Source of the DNA: CAYJAD01 sp964370835
Lineage (GTDB): Bacteria > Desulfobacterota > Desulfovibrionia > Desulfovibrionales > Desulfovibrionaceae
Direction: 5' to 3'
Length of the DNA stretch: 64,000 nucleotides
Assembly (NCBI GenBank): GCA_964370835.1
Contig: CAYJLO010000003.1
Coordinates: 25,668 to 89,667, forward strand
Within the stretch, counting starts at the first letter, position 1, and the number at the start of each line of letters is the position of its first letter. The notes beneath the pieces were generated by a model. The model saw nothing but the letters and a program-made list of their open reading frames with translations, made no database searches and had not been told where the DNA came from. Of the stretch, positions 59,998-64,000 are shown one piece after another. A program made the position numbers and the translations under genes.

Positions 59998-60762
59998 ATG
60001 ATACTTCAAGGTAAAAGAGCACTTGTTCTTGGTTTAGCCAACAATAAAAGCATTGCCTATGGCGTGGCTGAAGCTTTTAAAGCTCAAGGCGCGCGTATGG
60101 CTTTCTCCTATGTGGGTGATGCCATTAAAAAACGTGTGGAACCCATCAGCGAAGAAATGGGTGGAGAGTTCACCGTGGCTTTGGATGTGTGCGATGATGC
60201 ACAAATCGCCGCCGCCGTGGAAACCGTGAAAGAAAAATGGGGCGGCGTGGATATTCTCATTCACTCTGTAGCCTTTGCCAATCGTGAAGATTTGCAAGGC
60301 CGCTTCTTAGACACAGGCCGCGATGGCTATAAGCTTGCGCAAGATGTGTCTTCTTATTCCCTCACCGCCGTGTGTCAGGCTTTTGAGCCTTTACTCACAG
60401 ACGGTGCTTCTGTCATCACCATGACCTATAATGGCTCACAGCGCGTGTTGCCTGGCTATAACGTCATGGGCGTGGCCAAGGCTTCTTTGGAATGTTCCAT
60501 GCGTTACTTGGCTGTGGACTTAGGCGCTAAAAATGTGCGTATCAATGCCATCAGTGCTGGCCCCATCAAAACCTTGGCAGCTTCTGCCGTGGCTAGCCTT
60601 AAAAATATCTTCACCCACATCGAAGAACACGCTCCCTTACGTCGCAATGTGACCACTGCCGACGTGGGCGGTGCCGCTGTGTTCCTTGGTTCTGACTTAT
60701 CCTCGGCTGTGACCGGCCAAATCATCTATGTGGATGGTGGATATAATATTATGGGTATTTAA
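59998..60762 (+). CDS. fabI: Enoyl-ACP reductase FabI
   Basis: The 254-residue NADH-dependent enzyme performs the last reduction of each fatty-acid elongation cycle. The FabI-type Rossmann loop is GLANNKSIAYGVAEAFKAQG (about 12-31). It is followed by LIHSVAFANREDLQGRF, the Tyr-x6-Lys catalytic motif in PGYNVMGVAKASLE, and the substrate loop INAISAGPIKTLAASAVA. I choose the ATG at 59998, because AGAGG sits 5 nt upstream; a GTG at 59992 is the other option. A strong terminator follows. Confidence 0.95.
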   Translation: MILQGKRALVLGLANNKSIAYGVAEAFKAQGARMAFSYVGDAIKKRVEPISEEMGGEFTVALDVCDDAQIAAAVETVKEKWGGVDILIHSVAFANREDLQGRFLDTGRDGYKLAQDVSSYSLTAVCQAFEPLLTDGASVITMTYNGSQRVLPGYNVMGVAKASLECSMRYLAVDLGAKNVRINAISAGPIKTLAASAVASLKNIFTHIEEHAPLRRNVTTADVGGAAVFLGSDLSSAVTGQIIYVDGGYNIMGI

Positions 60763-60800
60763 TGCCATAATTGGCGTGTAAGCCGTGTTTTCCCAATGAA

Positions 60801-60836
60801 AAATGACATTTGCCGCGGTAAATGTCATTTTTTTTT
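60801..60836 (+). terminator. Terminator of the hisD-purC-fabI run
   Basis: AAATGACATTT (60801-60811) and AAATGTCATTT (60820-60830) form a perfect 11-bp stem with an 8-nt loop, followed by six more T. It starts 38 bp after fabI. Confidence 0.92.
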
Positions 60837-61019
60837 GATGTTTTTTTGTATTATAGTAGACAGTGTCACTGCAAGGATATATATGTAGCACAGTTTTTAC
60901 GCATTTATGTTTCCATGAATAATCATCACGAATAGCAAGCTTTTTGCTATGTTTCCTTAGAAATTGTACCATTGTATATCTCACGTTGTGTAATGAACGA
61001 GCGGAAGGAGAGGAATCAT

Positions 61020-63410
61020 ATGAAATTGCAATTAAGACTTATGCTACCCATCATCGCTTTGATAGTGGTGTTACAAGCTGGCAGCGGCTATGTCACCTAT
61101 AGTGACACGGAAAAGGCTTTGGGTGAAAACATCATCAAAACCTTTGAAAGAGAAACGGCGGCCTTGGTGGCTGCTGCGGATCAATTTGCCCAGCGCGCTC
61201 TGGAGGATGTGGAGCGTATTTCTCAGGACCCTGCCATTGCAGACTTTTTGAGCATGGATAATCCCACGCCAGAAGAAGTTGCTGTCATGATGCAAGACTT
61301 GCGTACAGAACAGAGCCTTTACAAAGACGTGGACCGTATTGTGCTCATGGATGAAAATGGCGTGGTGCGAGCAAACTCCATGGAAGGTTATGAAAAGATT
61401 GGTGCCTCGTTTAAGCAGCGCAGTTATTATACCGAAGCCATGGCCGGTCGTTCTTCTGTGTCCTCCATCTATGTGAGTAGTACCGATGGTGTGCATACCA
61501 TTTCTGTGGGCGTTCCCATCAAAAAAGATGGTAAAATCATAGGCGTACTGCGCGCGGCGTATTCCGTGGAATTTTTGGGTCAAGCACTAGGTTCCCTTTC
61601 TTTACCAGCCGGCGGTGCAGCTTTTATCTTGAATGATAAGGGGCTCATTGCTGTTTCCGATAATCCAGCATGGCTTTTCAATGAATCCTTGGGCCCCATG
61701 CCTTACTTTAAACAATGGGCAAGGGAGAAAAATACTGAAACCACAGAACTGCTCACCGACGCCGGTGAAATGGCTCTCTTTCATCACGCTCCCACCAAGT
61801 ACGGCGAAATGATCGCCGTGGTGCGCGCTGTAAAAAGCGATGCTTATGCCAGTCTGGATGAAATTTTTTACCATACCATCATGAGTCTTGTGGTGGCAGT
61901 GCTCCTGGGCATCGCGGTGGTGTTTTTCTTACTCACACCCATAGTGCGTTCTTTAAAGTTAGGTGTTAATTTTGCCGAAGAGATTGCCAAGGGCAATTTA
62001 AGCGGTGAGTTACATGTGAATCGTAGCGATGAAATTGGCGACTTGGCCAATGCATTACGTACCATTCCTGTTGCGCTGAAAGATGTCATGTTGGAATACA
62101 GACATTTGGAAAATCAAGTGGAGCAAGGGGATATTGCGGCCCGCGGTGATGCCAAGAAATTTGAAGGGGAATTTGCCAATCTCATCAACGGAACCAATGG
62201 CGTACTAAGTCGCTTGTTGGCAATTATCCATGGCTTACCTTCGCCCGTGGTGGTGTTGGATAGTAATTTGCGCGCTCAATATATCAATGGCGTAGCATTA
62301 AGTGATTTAGGGCCAAATTTTAAGGGCAAAACACCCCATGAGCTTTTCACTCTTGATGATGCCGGCACTGAATCCGATGCCATACAAGCGGCTTTACGTA
62401 CGAAAAAACCTGCCAGCAATGAAACCGTGGCAAGGCCTGGAGGCGCGCATATAGATATTGCTTATACAGCCATGCCCATGTTGGCAAAAAATGGGAATTT
62501 GGTATCCATCGTGCTACTGGTGACCAATTTGACTTCCATTAAGCAAGCGCAGCGTACCATGCTAGACGTTGCCGCCACCGTCACCGATGTGGCCGATAGA
62601 GTGGCCACTGCTTCAGAGCAACTTTCCGCTCAAGTGGATCATGTGACCAATGGTTGTAATGCACAGCGCGACCGCACAGCTTCGGCTGCGGCGGCCATTG
62701 AAGAAATGAATGCCACCGTGCTTGAAGTGGCCAACAATGCCGAGCAAGCCCGTGTGCAAGCAGGGGAGACGCAAGGTAAAGCCAGCGAAGGTGCGCAATT
62801 GGTATCACAAGTGGTCACAGCCATGGGTGATGTCAACGGTGTGGCTGTGCAATTGTCGAAAGATATTAGAGCGCTGGGTGAACAAGTGCAATCCATTGGC
62901 TCCGTCATGGGTGTCATCTCCGACATTGCAGATCAAACCAACTTGTTGGCACTCAATGCCGCCATCGAAGCTGCCAGAGCCGGTGATGCCGGTCGTGGCT
63001 TTGCTGTGGTGGCCGACGAAGTGCGTAAATTGGCAGAAAAAACCATGTCTGCCACCACCGAGGTGGGATCCAGTATCACAGGCATTCAGCGTTCCACCGC
63101 CGCCAACATCGAGCAATTTGAAAAGGCCGTGAAAATCATCAATGATGCCACGGAACTTACCAATACCTCCGGCGTTGCTTTGGAAGAAATTCAAACCCTT
63201 GCCGAACATAATGCATCTCTCATCACTGGTATTGCCACGGCGGCTGAACAACAATCAGCCACTTCAGAGGAATTGAGCCAAGTGGCTGCCTCTGTGAGTG
63301 AAATAGCCGATGAAATCAGTGGCGGCATGGATGAAGCCTCCGCCGCAGTGCGCGATTTGGCGCATCTAGCTTCTGAATTGAAAGAGAATTTACGCAAACT
63401 TCAAGCCTAG
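61020..63410 (+). CDS. Methyl-accepting chemotaxis protein with periplasmic Cache domain
   Basis: The 796-residue receptor has an N-terminal membrane span (about 8-27) and a double-Cache-like periplasmic domain (to about 285; IVLMDENGVVRANSMEGYEK, YYTEAMAGRSSVSSIYVSS). A second span (about 287-310) and a HAMP region (ANALRTIPVALKDV) follow. A PAS-like domain (LPSPVVVLDSNLRAQYING, about 402-500) comes next. The C-terminal signalling hairpin has its tip at DQTNLLALNAAIEAARAGDAG. The PAS-like insert is not standard for simple chemoreceptors and may add a cytoplasmic sensor. The start at 61020 has GGAGAGGAATC upstream. The ligand is unknown; small organic acids or amino acids are common for Cache domains. 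Confidence 0.93.
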   Translation: MKLQLRLMLPIIALIVVLQAGSGYVTYSDTEKALGENIIKTFERETAALVAAADQFAQRALEDVERISQDPAIADFLSMDNPTPEEVAVMMQDLRTEQSLYKDVDRIVLMDENGVVRANSMEGYEKIGASFKQRSYYTEAMAGRSSVSSIYVSSTDGVHTISVGVPIKKDGKIIGVLRAAYSVEFLGQALGSLSLPAGGAAFILNDKGLIAVSDNPAWLFNESLGPMPYFKQWAREKNTETTELLTDAGEMALFHHAPTKYGEMIAVVRAVKSDAYASLDEIFYHTIMSLVVAVLLGIAVVFFLLTPIVRSLKLGVNFAEEIAKGNLSGELHVNRSDEIGDLANALRTIPVALKDVMLEYRHLENQVEQGDIAARGDAKKFEGEFANLINGTNGVLSRLLAIIHGLPSPVVVLDSNLRAQYINGVALSDLGPNFKGKTPHELFTLDDAGTESDAIQAALRTKKPASNETVARPGGAHIDIAYTAMPMLAKNGNLVSIVLLVTNLTSIKQAQRTMLDVAATVTDVADRVATASEQLSAQVDHVTNGCNAQRDRTASAAAAIEEMNATVLEVANNAEQARVQAGETQGKASEGAQLVSQVVTAMGDVNGVAVQLSKDIRALGEQVQSIGSVMGVISDIADQTNLLALNAAIEAARAGDAGRGFAVVADEVRKLAEKTMSATTEVGSSITGIQRSTAANIEQFEKAVKIINDATELTNTSGVALEEIQTLAEHNASLITGIATAAEQQSATSEELSQVAASVSEIADEISGGMDEASAAVRDLAHLASELKENLRKLQA

Positions 63411-63430
63411 CATACGTTAGATAGTCTTTT

Positions 63431-63465
63431 AAAGGGAGTGCCTGGGAAGGTTCTCCCTTTTTCTG
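63431..63465 (+). terminator. Terminator of the chemoreceptor gene
   Basis: AAAGGGAG (63431-63438) pairs with CTCCCTTT (63453-63460), followed by TTCTGT. It starts 21 bp past the stop. Confidence 0.8.
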
Positions 63466-63528
63466 TAAATAAATCTTCCATAAAAGAAGGTTGTTATGAA
63501 TAATGTTACAAAAAAGTGAAAATAGTGC

Positions 63529-63557
63529 TTGACCCGCGGGGCACTTTCGTCCATATT
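63529..63557 (+). promoter_or_regulatory. Tandem promoter 1 of a probable rRNA operon
   Basis: TTGACC (63529-63534) and CATATT (63552-63557) are spaced by 17 bp. It is the first of three similar boxes in the terminal 500 bp. GC-rich text follows the -10. Confidence 0.55.
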
Positions 63558-63650
63558 GCGCTTCCGCCGTGTGGTGGGGTGCTGAGGCAAACAGCGCGGC
63601 TCGTGAGGGCAGAAGTTAAATGCGCTTTGAAAAAAGTTTTGAAAAAGTTG

Positions 63651-63679
63651 TTGACAAGGTCGGCGACTTGGGGCAGATT
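63651..63679 (+). promoter_or_regulatory. Tandem promoter 2 of a probable rRNA operon
   Basis: A perfect TTGACA (63651-63656) follows AAAGTTG; the best -10 at 17 bp is CAGATT (63674-63679), which is poor. The upstream A/T tracts (GAAAAAAGTTTTGAAAAAG) look like an UP element and are repeated before promoter 3. Confidence 0.45.
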
Positions 63680-63791
63680 GCCTCTCCGCGCTACGGAAAA
63701 CGTGACAACGAAAAAGTGGCGCTGACTGAGAAAACAGCCCAGAGTTTCGCAAGAGACGCTGAAAAAAACTTTGAAAAAATAAAAAAAGTTG

Positions 63792-63820
63792 TTGACACGC
63801 CGAAGCGGTGAGCATATAAA
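63792..63820 (+). promoter_or_regulatory. Tandem promoter 3, near-consensus, of a probable rRNA operon
   Basis: TTGACA (63792-63797), exactly 17 bp, then TATAAA (63815-63820). A-rich tracts lie upstream (GAAAAAAACTTTGAAAAAAT), and a GC-containing discriminator (CTCTCCGCG) follows. This is the strongest promoter in the window and fits stable-RNA control. Confidence 0.8.
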
Positions 63821-64000
63821 AACTCTCCGCGACACGGAAAGCCAAAACGGCAACGTGTAGCAACGATAACTGCCAAATGAGGCGGTTATATGACGGATCA
63901 GCGAAGAGTTGATTCCTTGACAAGTGAAGAGCGAAATTGGGAAGAAAAAAATGACGAGTGAGTATTTTATCATACGAACTCTGTCAAATACTTTGAGATT
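63821..64000 (+). ncRNA. Untranslated leader, probably of an rRNA operon
   Basis: The last 180 bp follow a near-consensus promoter. They contain no sizeable reading frame and have leader-like text such as CTTGACAAGTGAAGAGCGAA and CTCTGTCAAATACTTTGAGA. This is the usual look of the region before 16S rRNA in Desulfovibrio-type genomes. No rRNA sequence is reached. A tRNA cluster instead of 16S cannot be excluded. Confidence 0.5.

Noticed and set aside
63516..63811. Small plus-strand frames at the right end
   Set aside because: They overlap three promoter boxes and A-rich tracts, lack ribosome sites, and the region reads as a stable-RNA promoter.

Overview
The window looks like chromosomal DNA of a motile, anaerobic, sulfate-reducer-type bacterium of the Desulfovibrionaceae or a close relative. 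The genus cannot be fixed from the sequence. The best marker is the minus-strand set desulfoferrodoxin, 45-residue rubredoxin and flavo-diiron rubredoxin:oxygen oxidoreductase (26219-28209), the classical Desulfovibrio oxygen and superoxide defence locus. HypF, two bacteriohemerythrins, CheV, a Cache-type chemoreceptor and a flagellar hook protein agree with this. Base composition is intermediate. Genes are dense, and I see no prophage, CRISPR array, restriction system or insertion sequence. A run of 100 N (15389-15488) marks a scaffold join, so the order of genes across it is not proven.

Layout. 1-1065: amino-acid ABC transporter (partial permease and binding protein). 1496-2887: WbaP-type sugar transferase. 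3266-6435: a P-type ATPase set made of a small single-span membrane protein, an unusual P1B-like ATPase and a stand-alone HMA2-like protein. 6428-8110: CgeB-like glycosyltransferase. 8191-10068: rlmE-yebC-ruvC. 10594-15386: membrane protein, UDP-glucuronate epimerase, U32 protein and YccF. 15547-19576: hook protein and hypF (minus). 19716-23506: cupin regulator with acyl-CoA synthetase, a secreted protein and a DMT transporter. 23503-33623: mostly minus-strand genes, including purN, roo-rub-dfx, a NAGPA-domain protein, thiF, the UPF0210 and ACT-domain pair, and a MoeA-like gene. 33736-36000: rdgB, a DMT transporter and a lytic transglycosylase. 37103-50936: metF, argF-argB, a hydrolase-like protein, an HD protein, an acyltransferase-like protein, an epimerase, an ABC-F protein, mutT, two hemerythrins, asd, a class IV aminotransferase and a glycosyltransferase. 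51026-55877: a TtcA/TtuA-type enzyme, cheV, ispH, dus and a cysteine-cluster protein. 56881-63410: grpE, hisD, purC, fabI and a chemoreceptor. 63529-64000: tandem strong promoters and a leader, most likely the front of a stable-RNA (probably rRNA) operon that starts just beyond the window.

The most unusual content is in the long intergenic regions (10.1-10.5, 36.0-37.1 and 55.9-56.9 kb). They hold a dispersed family of about 160-195 bp elements in four divergent copies. The copies keep a closed multi-arm fold through changes on both sides of the stems, followed by a G-rich tail that forms a further hairpin in three of them. A second, MITE-like family, a conserved hairpin-terminator module, a 95-bp tandem repeat and a 61-bp tandem repeat lie in or near the same gaps. 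The P-type ATPase set, with Tyr-Ser-Cys where Cys-Pro-Cys is usual and a PacL-like small partner, is the most interesting protein-coding system.
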